Shown here piece by piece: positions 29,970 to 38,289 of a stretch of DNA of 64,000 nucleotides (positions are counted from its first letter, which is position 1; every line of letters begins with the position of its first letter). A program made the position numbers and the translations under genes. This DNA is from Sphingobium chlorophenolicum. GTDB lineage: Bacteria > Pseudomonadota > Alphaproteobacteria > Sphingomonadales > Sphingomonadaceae. The stretch lies in assembly GCF_000722875.1 (NCBI RefSeq), contig NZ_JFHR01000024.1, positions 1 through 64,000 of the forward strand. Reading direction: 5' to 3'. Under the pieces are notes generated by a model. It saw only the letters and a program-made list of their open reading frames with translations. It was not told where the DNA came from and did no database searches.

Positions 29970-30704
29970 TCAGATTGCGGGAGGCTCTGCGCAGTCTGAA
30001 TTTTTGGCAATGTTGGGCGGAGGGGGAGGCAGGGCGCGCAGCAGCGTCTTCGCCACCAGCGCCGAATCATCCTCCAGGAAATGGCCGCCGGGCAGGGCGA
30101 CGACGCGCACATTGGGCTGCCGCCAGCCGGGGCAGAGGCTGCCGCTTTCCCTGACGCCATGGACGCACAGCACCGGCGCCCAGTCGAGCGCATGGGCGGC
30201 GGGCGCGGCGGGGCCGTCGTCGCCGAAATCGAACACCCCGCCCGGCGTGGCGCGGAACGACATGGTGCCAGCGGGCACGATCAGCGCGACCATCGCGACG
30301 CGCGCGCGCAGCGCGGGCGGCAGGCGCTCCAGGCCCGCAAGCAGCATGTTCGCGCCGAAGGATTGCCCAGCCAGCACCAGCCTGCGCGCGCCGGGCAGGG
30401 CCATGGCGCGGCGGGCGGCCTGCTCCACCAGGGCGGAGCTTTCCTCCGGCGAGCGGCGACGGGCGAAGGCGGCCAGCGAATTGACGCCGATCACCGGGAC
30501 GCCCCGCTGCGCCATATGACCGGCGATCACCGGCCCCATCCCCGCATTGAACCCCATGTCGCCGGAGAAGAAGACCGCGACCGTTCCATCCTGCCGGGGC
30601 GCGGCGGCGGGAACGGGGGTGAATACGCGCCCATCGGGATAGCCGAGATGGCGGCAATAGACCGCGCCCGCGACCAGCGCCGCGAGCAAGGCCAGCGCCG
30701 ACAT
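29970..30704 (-). CDS. virJ: VirJ-like alpha/beta-hydrolase
   Basis: This 244-residue protein corresponds to a single VirJ module and is a paralogue of the C-terminal half of the acvB product two genes downstream. It has an N-terminal hydrophobic helix, FFSGDMGFNAGM near the start of the fold, GQSFGAN with the nucleophile Ser, and PGGHFLEDD with the late His. A periplasmic location is inferred. It is 35 bp upstream of the DUF2147 gene and 26 bp after a nitroreductase gene, all on one strand. Confidence 0.85.
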   Translation of the reverse strand: MSALALLAALVAGAVYCRHLGYPDGRVFTPVPAAAPRQDGTVAVFFSGDMGFNAGMGPVIAGHMAQRGVPVIGVNSLAAFARRRSPEESSALVEQAARRAMALPGARRLVLAGQSFGANMLLAGLERLPPALRARVAMVALIVPAGTMSFRATPGGVFDFGDDGPAAPAAHALDWAPVLCVHGVRESGSLCPGWRQPNVRVVALPGGHFLEDDSALVAKTLLRALPPPPPNIAKNSDCAEPPAI

Positions 30705-30730
30705 CCAGCGAAACCGGATCAGCGGCTGTC

Positions 30731-31324
30731 TCAGGCCGGGAAATTGCCCGCCGTCACGAATTCCGAAATATCCTTGCGGCCGCTCGGCGCTTCGCGGGCC
30801 TGGAGCGCTTCGGGCAGGATCGCCTTGTCGCCGATGCGGCCGATGGCCACGGCGGCCTCTATGCGGAAACGGTCGGGCACGCCCAGTTCCGCCTGCGCCT
30901 TGTCGAACTCCACGCCGCTCATGGCGTGGGTGTGATAGCCCAGTCGCGTCGCCTGCAGCGCCAGCAGCGCCCAGGCCGCGCCCGCGTCGAAGCTGTGGCT
31001 GTGCGAAGGCTTGTAATCCTCCGAACCCGGCGCGGCGATCAGCGTGTCGGACAGGATGTAGACCAGCGCCGATGCGTTCTGCACCCAGCTTTGGTTGAAG
31101 GGCAGCAGCAGGCCCAGGAAGCGGTTCCAGTCGGCGCTGTCGCGGGTGGCGTAGAGCAGGCGCCAGGGCTGATAGTTGAAGGCCGAGGGCGCCCAGCGGG
31201 CAGCGTCGAAGATTGTGTCCAGATCCTCCTGCGGGATGGCGGAGGAATCGAAGGCGCGGGGCGACCAGCGGTCGAGGAAGAGCGGTTCGACGGCACGGGT
31301 CGCGACGCGGGGCCTGGCTGACAT
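30731..31324 (-). CDS. nitroreductase family protein
   Basis: This is a 197-residue flavoprotein of the NAD(P)H-dependent nitroreductase family. Typical blocks are RWSPRAFDSSAIPQEDL, ARWAPSAFNYQPWRLLYATR (FMN and dimer contacts) and a GAAWALLALQATRLGYHTHAM helix. It is of the short class that lacks the C-terminal extension. The physiological substrate is unknown. It may head the virJ-DUF2147-acvB-mprF gene row, though the 26-bp gap is the only link. Confidence 0.9.
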   Translation of the reverse strand: MSARPRVATRAVEPLFLDRWSPRAFDSSAIPQEDLDTIFDAARWAPSAFNYQPWRLLYATRDSADWNRFLGLLLPFNQSWVQNASALVYILSDTLIAAPGSEDYKPSHSHSFDAGAAWALLALQATRLGYHTHAMSGVEFDKAQAELGVPDRFRIEAAVAIGRIGDKAILPEALQAREAPSGRKDISEFVTAGNFPA

Positions 31325-31519
31325 GGAAACTCCCTGAAAATCATGGAACGGTGCGGAAACGATCCGGACGATGGCGGCGATATCGGATGCCGGACGATGA
31401 AGGGCAAGACCGCCCGCGCATTTTCACCGCAGAATGCCGGCCGATTGCCGACCGCCATGTCATGTCTTCGCTCTCCCTGCCGAATCGGGAGGGCTATTGT
31501 GTGATCAAGGGGCAAATGA

Positions 31520-31554
31520 AAGGGGGCCGCGACCCAATGGATCGCGGCCCCCTT
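31520..31554 (-). terminator. hairpin after the TorF-like porin gene
   Basis: A perfect 13-bp stem (AAGGGGGCCGCGA with TCGCGGCCCCCTT) around a 9-nt loop lies 18 bp downstream of the porin stop. On the minus strand the stem ends in CTT followed by CATTTG, so the T-tract is weak. Confidence 0.6.
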
Positions 31555-31572
31555 CATGACTTTTTCAGACGA

Positions 31573-32313
31573 TCAGAAGGACGCGGTGAGCGAACCGACC
31601 ACGCCGGCCTTGCTGATATTGTGGCCCGCCGACGAATAGAGAGACTTGTTGGTGTCGACATAGGAGACGCCGAAGGTCAGGTGGCTCCAGGTATAGGTCG
31701 CGCCGATGCTCCAGTCGGTATATTCCTTGCCGATGGTCAGGTAGCTGGGACCGAAGCTGTGGCCCAGATGCGCCGACACGCCCAGCGGGGTGTTCGGGAT
31801 GCTGGCCGACAGGTCGCCCGCGACGTACAGATTGTCTTCCTTGCCGTTGCCGACGGTCAGGGCCTTCGCCTTGGGCGCGTAGGCGGCGCTCAGCTTGGCG
31901 GTCGCCGGGCCGAACGTGCCCTTGATCGAGGCATAAGGCTCAACGAAGTCGGTGTTCGCTCCGGCATTGCCCGGATAGTAATAATAGAGGACGCCGACGT
32001 CGATCGTGGCTGCGCCGACGGTCGTCGAATAGCCGCCGATCAGATCCAGTTCCTGATCCGAACCGCTGGCGACATATTCATCGATCGAAGAACCCCAGGT
32101 GGAGACATAGAAGCCGGACGAATGCGTCACGGTGATGCCGCCCTGCAGCGCGATCTTCTTGTTGGTCTGCGAAATGCCGCGGAAGCGATAATCGCTGACC
32201 ACGGCCGCATTGCCGGTGACGGTCAGTGCCGGAGTGGGCTCGTCCTGGGCGAAGGCCGGCGCAGCGAGCGCGGCAAGAGCAACAGCCGAGAGGCCGAGAA
32301 TGGACTTACGCAT
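31573..32313 (-). CDS. TorF family putative porin
   Basis: This is a 246-residue outer-membrane protein with a signal peptide (about 1-22, ending APAFA) and a beta-strand-rich mature part. SDYRFRGISQTN near residue 40 is the hallmark of the TorF/Gcw family, and the last residue is Phe, as in many beta-barrels. Eight to ten strands are likely. The ATG at 32313 is preceded by AAGGGGAA. It is monocistronic, with a hairpin just after the stop. Confidence 0.92.
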   Translation of the reverse strand: MRKSILGLSAVALAALAAPAFAQDEPTPALTVTGNAAVVSDYRFRGISQTNKKIALQGGITVTHSSGFYVSTWGSSIDEYVASGSDQELDLIGGYSTTVGAATIDVGVLYYYYPGNAGANTDFVEPYASIKGTFGPATAKLSAAYAPKAKALTVGNGKEDNLYVAGDLSASIPNTPLGVSAHLGHSFGPSYLTIGKEYTDWSIGATYTWSHLTFGVSYVDTNKSLYSSAGHNISKAGVVGSLTASF

Positions 32314-32561
32314 ATGGTTTCCCCTTAATGGTTCTGCGATCGTCCCACCTGCGTCATGGTCCCCGGTCTCTTGTCGCCCTGTGCGGGATGGACGGGGTTG
32401 CCTCAACGCGTGAGGAAATGCCCGTCCCCGCTGCGGCGCACAAGAAATTATTGCCGTTGCGTGTCGTTTGCTTCCCTAATGTTGCTGGTCTGCAACAAAA
32501 TCAGGCATGATTGTGGCGCGGCGCGGCGCGATGCGCGCTTTTCGCCGCAATTGCCGGGCCG

Positions 32562-33818
32562 TTATCGCTGCGGCGTGACGTCGCGGGACGCGTGAATGAC
32601 GCGCTGCGGATAGGGGATGGCGATGCCATGTTCGCGGAACAGCAGCCACAACCGGCCAAGGACATCGGACTTCACATTGCCGACGCCGCTTTCCGGATCG
32701 CTGATCCACACCAATATGTCATGTTCGACGCGATTCTCGCCAAAGGCGGTGAGCCAGACATTGGGCTTGGGATTGCGCAGCACGCGGGGGCTTTCCTGCG
32801 CGGCGCGCAGCATCAGTTCCTGCGCCAGCTTCAGGTCGCTGTCGAAGCTGATGCCGACGGGAATGCGGATGCGGACGTTGCGGTCGGAATAGGACCAGTT
32901 CTCCACCTCCTGCGTCATGAGGTTCTCGTTCGGGATCAGATGTTCCTTGCCGTCGCGGGTGATGACGCTGACGGCGCGCACGCCGATCTTGTTCACCCAG
33001 CCGAAGCTGTCGCCCACCACGATCACGTCGCCCGGCTTGATCGACCGGTCCATCAGCAGAATGATCCCCGCGATCAGGTTGCCGAACGTCTTTTGCAGGC
33101 CAAAGCCGACCGCCAGCCCCAGCGCGCCCGAAAAGACGGCGAAGGCGGTCAGGTCTATGCCCAGCAGGTCGACGCCGACGAAGAAGGCCGCGACCACCAC
33201 GGCGATGGCCGCCAGCTTCTGCGCCAGCAGCTTCTGCGTGGCGTCCAGCCCATGGGCGCGGGTGATGCTGCGCCCGACGATGCGGTTGGCGAGCCGCACC
33301 AGCGCGAAGAGCGCGACGCAGATCGCCGCCATGTTGACCAGTCCCAGCAGCGTGACGCGCCGCTTGCCAAGGTCGATGCCCACGCCGTCGAGCATGTCGG
33401 CCACCGGCGCGAAACCGCCGCTGCTGCCCGACAGGACCATGACGAAGACCAGCAGGGCGATGGGCAGCACGGCCAGCCTTGGGATGGCGAGGCTGCGTAA
33501 TATATGCACCGCCAGCAGGGAGAGCGACAGGGCCAGCGCCGCGCCCAGGATCAGATGCGCGAAATCCCCCACCGGCCAGAAGGCGATGGCGAAGGCCATC
33601 AGGACGGCGGCGATGATATGATGCAGGATCGGCCGCAAATGGCCCGCCAGCGCATCGCCCAGACCCCGGAACCGGTGGCGCAGGCGGGGCGAGGCGAAGC
33701 GGGAGAGGGCACTGGCCACCAGATAGAGGGCGACGGCCAGCGCCAGCGCGATCAACGGATGGACGATGGCAGGATCGCCCGGCAGCCGGGACAGCAGCGC
33801 GGGCAGGCCCGGCATCAT
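32562..33818 (-). CDS. MscS family mechanosensitive channel
   Basis: This is a 418-residue channel with several N-terminal helices (about 15-190), then the MscS core: a Gly/Ala-rich pore helix (AVFSGALGLAVGFGLQKTFGNLIAGIILL, about 230-260) and a beta domain with IKPGDVIVVGD and NIGVR-like sequence. It should open under membrane tension to release solutes. Its start overlaps the metC stop by four bases, placing it in the sseA-metC-mscS operon. Confidence 0.93.
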   Translation of the reverse strand: MMPGLPALLSRLPGDPAIVHPLIALALAVALYLVASALSRFASPRLRHRFRGLGDALAGHLRPILHHIIAAVLMAFAIAFWPVGDFAHLILGAALALSLSLLAVHILRSLAIPRLAVLPIALLVFVMVLSGSSGGFAPVADMLDGVGIDLGKRRVTLLGLVNMAAICVALFALVRLANRIVGRSITRAHGLDATQKLLAQKLAAIAVVVAAFFVGVDLLGIDLTAFAVFSGALGLAVGFGLQKTFGNLIAGIILLMDRSIKPGDVIVVGDSFGWVNKIGVRAVSVITRDGKEHLIPNENLMTQEVENWSYSDRNVRIRIPVGISFDSDLKLAQELMLRAAQESPRVLRNPKPNVWLTAFGENRVEHDILVWISDPESGVGNVKSDVLGRLWLLFREHGIAIPYPQRVIHASRDVTPQR

Positions 33819-35038
33819 CCGTGCGCCGCCCGGAAACGGGCAAGACCCGCGTCAAGGTCGGCGATCAAATCGTCCGGGTCTTCAAGGCCGATCTGGAGCC
33901 GTACGAGCGGCCCCTCCGCCTGCCATTCGGTGGCCGTGCGGTATCGGGCCGGGTCGACCGGCAGCGCGAGGCTTTCGAACCCGCCCCAGCTATAGCCGAT
34001 GCCGAAATGGGCGAGGCCGTCGATCAGCGCGGCGCGGGCCTTTTCATCGCCCCCCTTCAGGACGAAGCCGAACAGCCCGCTGGAGCCGGAAAAGTCCCGC
34101 CGCCACAGCGCATGGCCGGGGCAGGAGGGCAGCGCCGGATGCAGGACGCGAGCGACATCGGCCTGCTGCGACAGCCATGTCGCGATCCGGAGCGCGCTCG
34201 CCTGATGCTGGTTCAGCCGGACGCCCAATGTGCGCAGGCCCCGCGCCGCCAGCCAGGCGTCATCGGGGCTGGTCATCTGGCCGAACAGATGAGCGGCCTG
34301 ACGGATTTTCGGGAACCAGGCCGGGGTGGCCGTCACCGATCCCATCATCACGTCGCTGTGGCCGACGATATATTTGGTGCAGGCGAGAATAGTGATGTCG
34401 ACGCCATGGGCCAGCGCCGGGAAGAAATAGGGGGTGGCCCAGGTATTGTCGATCAGGGTGACGATGCCCCGTTCCCGCGCCAGCGCGGTGATGGCGGGGA
34501 CATCCTGCACTTCGAAGGTCAGGCTGCCGGGGCTTTCCAGGAAGATGGCGCGGGTGGCGTCGGTGATCAGGTCCGCTATGCCCGCGCCCATAGTCGGGTC
34601 GTAATAGACGGTCTCGATGCCCAGCGGGCGCAGCATCTGCTCGCAAAAATTGCGGGTCGGGTCATAGGCGCTGTCGACCATCAGCAACTGGTCGCCGGGT
34701 TTCAGCACCGCCATCAGCGCGCAGGCGATGGCCGCCACGCCGGAGGGGTAAAGCATCGTGCCCTCCGCGCCCGGCTCCATTTCGGTCAGCGCATCGGCCA
34801 GGCTCCAGGCCGTCGGCGTGCCCTTGCGGCCGTAGAACAGCCGCTCATGGGTGCTGCGGCCCGCCGCGCTGCGTAGATGCGCGACATCGTCGTAGAGGAT
34901 GGTCGATGCGCGCCAGACCGGCGGATTGACGATGCCGCCGGGCTGGCCGGGCATGCCGGTCCATTCGGGCTTGCGGCCCGCCTGCGCGAGTTGGGTGAGG
35001 GGCTTGCGATCGCCCGGCTTATCCGAATTCTGGCTCAT
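33815..35038 (-). CDS. metC: cystathionine beta-lyase
   Basis: This 407-residue PLP enzyme of the Cys/Met metabolism class cleaves cystathionine to homocysteine, pyruvate and ammonia. The PLP Lys is in LACTKYIVGHSD, and YGRKGTPTAWSLADAL and SAYDPTRNFC are the typical MetC blocks. The ATG at 35038 (MSQNSDK) overlaps the sseA stop, while upstream in-frame sequence lies inside sseA and is not used. Length is normal. Confidence 0.94.
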   Translation of the reverse strand: MSQNSDKPGDRKPLTQLAQAGRKPEWTGMPGQPGGIVNPPVWRASTILYDDVAHLRSAAGRSTHERLFYGRKGTPTAWSLADALTEMEPGAEGTMLYPSGVAAIACALMAVLKPGDQLLMVDSAYDPTRNFCEQMLRPLGIETVYYDPTMGAGIADLITDATRAIFLESPGSLTFEVQDVPAITALARERGIVTLIDNTWATPYFFPALAHGVDITILACTKYIVGHSDVMMGSVTATPAWFPKIRQAAHLFGQMTSPDDAWLAARGLRTLGVRLNQHQASALRIATWLSQQADVARVLHPALPSCPGHALWRRDFSGSSGLFGFVLKGGDEKARAALIDGLAHFGIGYSWGGFESLALPVDPARYRTATEWQAEGPLVRLQIGLEDPDDLIADLDAGLARFRAAHG

Positions 35039-35883
35039 GCGGCGGGGCCGGTCGCTTTCGGCGTGGCGGGGTCCAGCCCCCATTCAGACCAGCTTCCGTC
35101 ATAGAGGGTCACGTCGGTCTTGCCGATCAGTTCCAGCCCCGCGAGGATGATCGCCGCCGTCACGCCGCTGCCGCAGCTCGTGATGATGGGGCGGTCGAAA
35201 TCGGTTCCGGCGTCCAGAAAGAGGCGGCGAAGCTCCTCGCCCTGCTTCATGCTGTTGTCGGCATTGTAGAAAGCGGAAGAAGGGATGTTGCGGCTGTGCG
35301 GGATATGGCCGGACGCCATGCCGGGGCGGGGTTCCTTTTCCTCACCGGTGAAGCGGGGCGCGCCACGGGCGTCCAGCACCTGTTCGGCCCGGCTTTCCAG
35401 ATTGGCGAGCAGATCCTCCTTGGTGCGGACCTGCCCGGCGGCACGCTTCGCGACGGCGTTGCCGGGCGCGGGCGTCGGCATGCCGCTTTCCGTGGGCCGC
35501 CCCTCCGCCAGCCATTTGGGAAGGCCGCCGTCCAGGATCGCCGCGCCCTTGCCCACGCCGTAGAGGCGCATCATCCACCAGCCGCGCGCGGCGCTGTGGG
35601 TGGGGCTGTTGTCATAGACGACGATGCGGCTGTCCGCGTCGATGCCCAGCGCCCGGCAGCGCTCGGTCATGAAGGCGTCGGTCGGCAGCATGCCGGGGCG
35701 CGGATCGTCCGCATCGGCCAGCGTGGGCAGGTCGAGGAAGGTGGCGCCGGGGATATGGGCGGCTGCAAACTCCGCCTTCGGATCGCGGGGGGTGCCGGGC
35801 AGGAAAAGGCTGGCGTCGACGATTTTCAGATCGGCCTTGCCGATTTCCCCGGCAAGCCAGTCGGTGGATACCAATATGTCCAT
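35035..35883 (-). CDS. sseA: 3-mercaptopyruvate sulfurtransferase
   Basis: This is a 282-residue protein with two rhodanese domains. The active-site loop of the second domain is SCGSGVTAA, whose catalytic Cys and CG[S/T]GVTA form match mercaptopyruvate rather than thiosulfate sulfurtransferases. It moves sulfur from 3-mercaptopyruvate to thiol acceptors. AAAGGAAAAGG precedes the ATG. It is the first gene of the sseA-metC-mscS operon, and a MITE-like element begins 72 bp upstream. Confidence 0.94.
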   Translation of the reverse strand: MDILVSTDWLAGEIGKADLKIVDASLFLPGTPRDPKAEFAAAHIPGATFLDLPTLADADDPRPGMLPTDAFMTERCRALGIDADSRIVVYDNSPTHSAARGWWMMRLYGVGKGAAILDGGLPKWLAEGRPTESGMPTPAPGNAVAKRAAGQVRTKEDLLANLESRAEQVLDARGAPRFTGEEKEPRPGMASGHIPHSRNIPSSAFYNADNSMKQGEELRRLFLDAGTDFDRPIITSCGSGVTAAIILAGLELIGKTDVTLYDGSWSEWGLDPATPKATGPAA

Positions 35884-35955
35884 GTGGTGCCTTTTCCTTT
35901 GCGCTTGCGCCCTTTTTAGGGGCGGCGGGCAAAGGTGGAAAGGGCCGATTGGCGC

Positions 35956-36208
35956 TAGGCCGCGTGGACAATTCGGAATGTCGGGAAATGGCCAAATGGC
36001 GAACTTTAAATCCTCCCTACGCAAAGCGTGGGGAGGGGGACCGCGCGAAGCGTGGTGGAGGGGAAGCTTCGGAGGTCGTGCCCCTTTTCCCCTCCACCAG
36101 CCTTCGGCCGGTCCCCCTCCCCATCTCTCGATGGGGAGGAATAGGATGGGTCCGCAAACCACCCAAATCCCCCCGTCCGGCAAGTCTTGAATTTGTCCAC
36201 GCTGCCTA
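35956..36208 (-). mobile_element. MITE-like element copy R3, full length, 253 bp
   Basis: Terminal inverted repeats are TAGGCCGCGTGGACAATTC at the left and the inverse of TAGGCAGCGTGGACAAATTC at the right. The core shares the nested CCTCCCC/GGGGAGG palindromes of copy R2 but lies in the opposite orientation, and it has the same length as R2. The right end (36206-36208) forms the TAG stop codon of the neighbouring leftward gene. Confidence 0.85.
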
Positions 36209-37357
36209 GCTGGCGAGGGATAGTGCGGTCGCTCTGCTGCCGGGGGTGCGATATTGGCGCGGGCCGAGGTCGAGGCGGAAGGGGGACAGGCGCTCGACCG
36301 GCGGCGACTGCTCCTCACCCACGATGAAGGCGCATCCGGTGCGGCCGATCCCTTCGTTCTCGCCCGCCCAGCGATATTGCGCGTCGAAGGCGATGACCGG
36401 GATCAGCAGGGCGCGCTGGCCCATCTGGATCGCGGCGATGGCCTGCGCGTCGAGGCGCATCTCGCCGGTCAGCTTCTGCGTCTGGCCCGGCGCGATCGAG
36501 ACGATGGAATGGACGGGCAACCCGGTTTCGCCCGCGAAAAATTGCTGGAACAATGCCTGTTGCTGCGCATCGGCGTTCGCGATCAGGCTGCGGACCAGAA
36601 TATCCTCCGCCGCCTGCGCGCCGCGGTTGTGGATCGTCAGCGCATAACCGATGGTCGCGCCCATCAGCGTCAGCCGGGCGGCCTGCACTTCCATCGCTAG
36701 GTCCAGCCAGGGGCGGTCGGCGGTGGCGGGCTTGGCCGGGGCCGGAGCGGGTGCTGGAGCCGCCTTGGGCTGGGCAGGCGCGGGTTCGGCTTCGGGTTCG
36801 AAATAGGATGACTCGTCCTCCTCCGGCTTGCGACGGCGTAGCCAGAGGAAAGCGCCGATCAGCAGGACGGCGCCTGCGGCTGCGGCGGCGATCCAGGGCC
36901 AGCGGAAAGCGGGTTCTTCCTTCGCAGGCGTCAGCGGAGCAGCTTCGGGCGAGGGCGCGGTGCCATTGTCGGCGCTATTCTCCACCGCCTGCGGGACTGG
37001 CGCGGCTTCGCTGAGCGGAGCGCTCTCTGGCGGTGTCTGCGCAGGCTGGGGAGCAGGCCGTGTTTCCACCGGGCGGGACTGCGACGGCTGGCGCGCGGGT
37101 TGGGGCGCGGGCGTGACGGGCGGCGGAACCTGGATCGTCGGGACCACGACCGGCGGCGGCGTCACCGTCGCGGGCGCGCCGCGAAAGACGTCCAGTTCGG
37201 GGCCTTGCTTGTCGGTGGGCGTCTGGGGCTGGCTGCGCGGCAGGTTGAACACCGGCTCCGCGCCATTGTCCTGCTGGGCGAAAGCGGGCGCGGCCAGCAG
37301 CAGCGGCGCGGCGAACAGAGACAAGAAACGGAACCCCATGGGTCGCAGCCAAGGCAT
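36206..37357 (-). CDS. exported proline-rich single-pass membrane protein
   Basis: This is a protein of about 383 residues. A signal peptide ends APAFA-QQ near the start. Residues about 45-175 are Pro/Ala/Glu-rich and likely extended. A membrane helix (WPWIAAAAAGAVLLIGAFLW) is followed by RRRKPEED, another Pro/Ala linker and a C-terminal beta-rich domain. So the order is periplasmic linker, helix and cytosolic domain, or the reverse. No family is recognised. The start is uncertain (37339, 37357, 37378 and 37411 are all possible). The TAG stop is provided by element R3. Confidence 0.7.
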   Translation of the reverse strand: MPWLRPMGFRFLSLFAAPLLLAAPAFAQQDNGAEPVFNLPRSQPQTPTDKQGPELDVFRGAPATVTPPPVVVPTIQVPPPVTPAPQPARQPSQSRPVETRPAPQPAQTPPESAPLSEAAPVPQAVENSADNGTAPSPEAAPLTPAKEEPAFRWPWIAAAAAGAVLLIGAFLWLRRRKPEEDESSYFEPEAEPAPAQPKAAPAPAPAPAKPATADRPWLDLAMEVQAARLTLMGATIGYALTIHNRGAQAAEDILVRSLIANADAQQQALFQQFFAGETGLPVHSIVSIAPGQTQKLTGEMRLDAQAIAAIQMGQRALLIPVIAFDAQYRWAGENEGIGRTGCAFIVGEEQSPPVERLSPFRLDLGPRQYRTPGSRATALSLAS

Positions 37358-37441
37358 AAGCCCCAGTGAACCCGCCATGAACGAAAGGCAAGAGAGGCGC
37401 GACGATGACATCTGCCGTGTAATGGCGTAGACGGCCTGCCC

Positions 37442-37900
37442 ATGACTGACATGCCGACTCCGATCCATTTGGGCCAGACCAGCGCCCTGCCGACCCGTCC
37501 CGAAGAGGCCGTGCTGGACTATGTGCCCAATCCCCGGCCGGGCAAGCCCTATCTGGTCCGCTTTGCCGCGCCGGAATTCACCTCGCTCTGCCCGGTGACG
37601 GGTCAGCCGGATTTCGCCCATCTGGTGATCGACTATGCCCCCGCCGCGACCATCGTGGAATCCAAGTCGCTGAAGCTGTTCCTGGGCTCGTTCCGCAACC
37701 ATGCCGCCTTTCATGAGGATTGCACGGTGGGGATCGGCGAACGTCTGTTCGCGGAGATGAACCCGGTCTGGCTGCGCATCGGCGGCTACTGGTATCCGCG
37801 CGGCGGCATTCCCATCGACGTGTTCTGGCAATCGGGCGAGCCGCCTGCGGGCCTCTGGCTGCCGCCGCAGGACGTGCCGGGCTATCGCGGCCGGGGGTGA
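37442..37900 (+). CDS. queF: NADPH-dependent 7-cyano-7-deazaguanine reductase
   Basis: This is a 152-residue T-fold enzyme of the single-domain YkvM class that reduces preQ0 to preQ1 for queuosine synthesis. The nucleophile Cys is in [14 protein letters not shown], and the substrate/NADPH motif [15 protein letters not shown] with HEDC follows. It is divergent from the proline-rich membrane protein, and no other queuosine gene is in the window. No preQ1 riboswitch-like structure was seen upstream. Confidence 0.96.
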   Translation: MTDMPTPIHLGQTSALPTRPEEAVLDYVPNPRPGKPYLVRFAAPEFTSLCPVTGQPDFAHLVIDYAPAATIVESKSLKLFLGSFRNHAAFHEDCTVGIGERLFAEMNPVWLRIGGYWYPRGGIPIDVFWQSGEPPAGLWLPPQDVPGYRGRG

Positions 37901-37910
37901 TTAGGCCGTC

Positions 37911-37930
37911 ATGCCAGCGAAGGCTGGCAT
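37911..37930. repeat. palindrome flanking GIY-YIG remnant, left
   Basis: ATGCCAGC-GAAG-GCTGGCAT is a perfect 8-bp stem with a GAAG loop directly after queF. It could also act as the queF terminator, but its partner at 38089-38108 suggests it belongs to the GIY-YIG remnant. Confidence 0.7.
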
Positions 37931-37945
37931 CTCAGGAGGCGATGC

Positions 37946-38112
37946 GTGACCGAGAGGCGAAGCTGGACCTACATCATGACCTACATCATGACCGACAAGC
38001 CGCATGGCGTGTTGTATGTGGGTGTCACCAGCAGCCTCGCAATCCGGAGTGGCGGGATTTGTTCGACCTTATCGTGTGGCGGCCTGAGATCCCAGCCTTC
38101 GCTGGGATGACG
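37946..38112 (+). pseudogene. GIY-YIG nuclease remnant with internal deletion and frameshift
   Basis: From a GTG at 37946 the frame reads TERRSWTYIM, then HGVLYVGVTSSLA, which is the GIY-YIG core. The sequence then jumps in another frame to NPEWRDLFDLI, the usual C-terminal block of these small nucleases. About 50 codons between are missing. A 12-bp tandem duplication (ACCTACATCATG twice) repeats TYIM. GIY-YIG proteins of this size in sphingomonads are often found as mobile single genes. The copy is non-functional. Confidence 0.75.
38089..38108. repeat. palindrome flanking GIY-YIG remnant, right
   Basis: ATCCCAGC-CTTC-GCTGGGAT is a perfect 8-bp stem. Its loop is the complement of the loop in the left copy, so the two palindromes are inverted relative to each other around the nuclease remnant. 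Confidence 0.7.
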
Positions 38113-38289
38113 GGAGGGGTGCTGGTGCGACGGCATCGCTTTGTTTGACAAACGAACAACAAGATTCGACCAACGACATCGGCGGCGGAGCGCCCGGCTT
38201 GACCGGTGGGCGGAAAGGGACGATCCCCCTTTCATTCGGGCGCGCGCGTTTTCGCCGTGCCGTTCCAACCTGTCGGAGTTGCGAACCTC

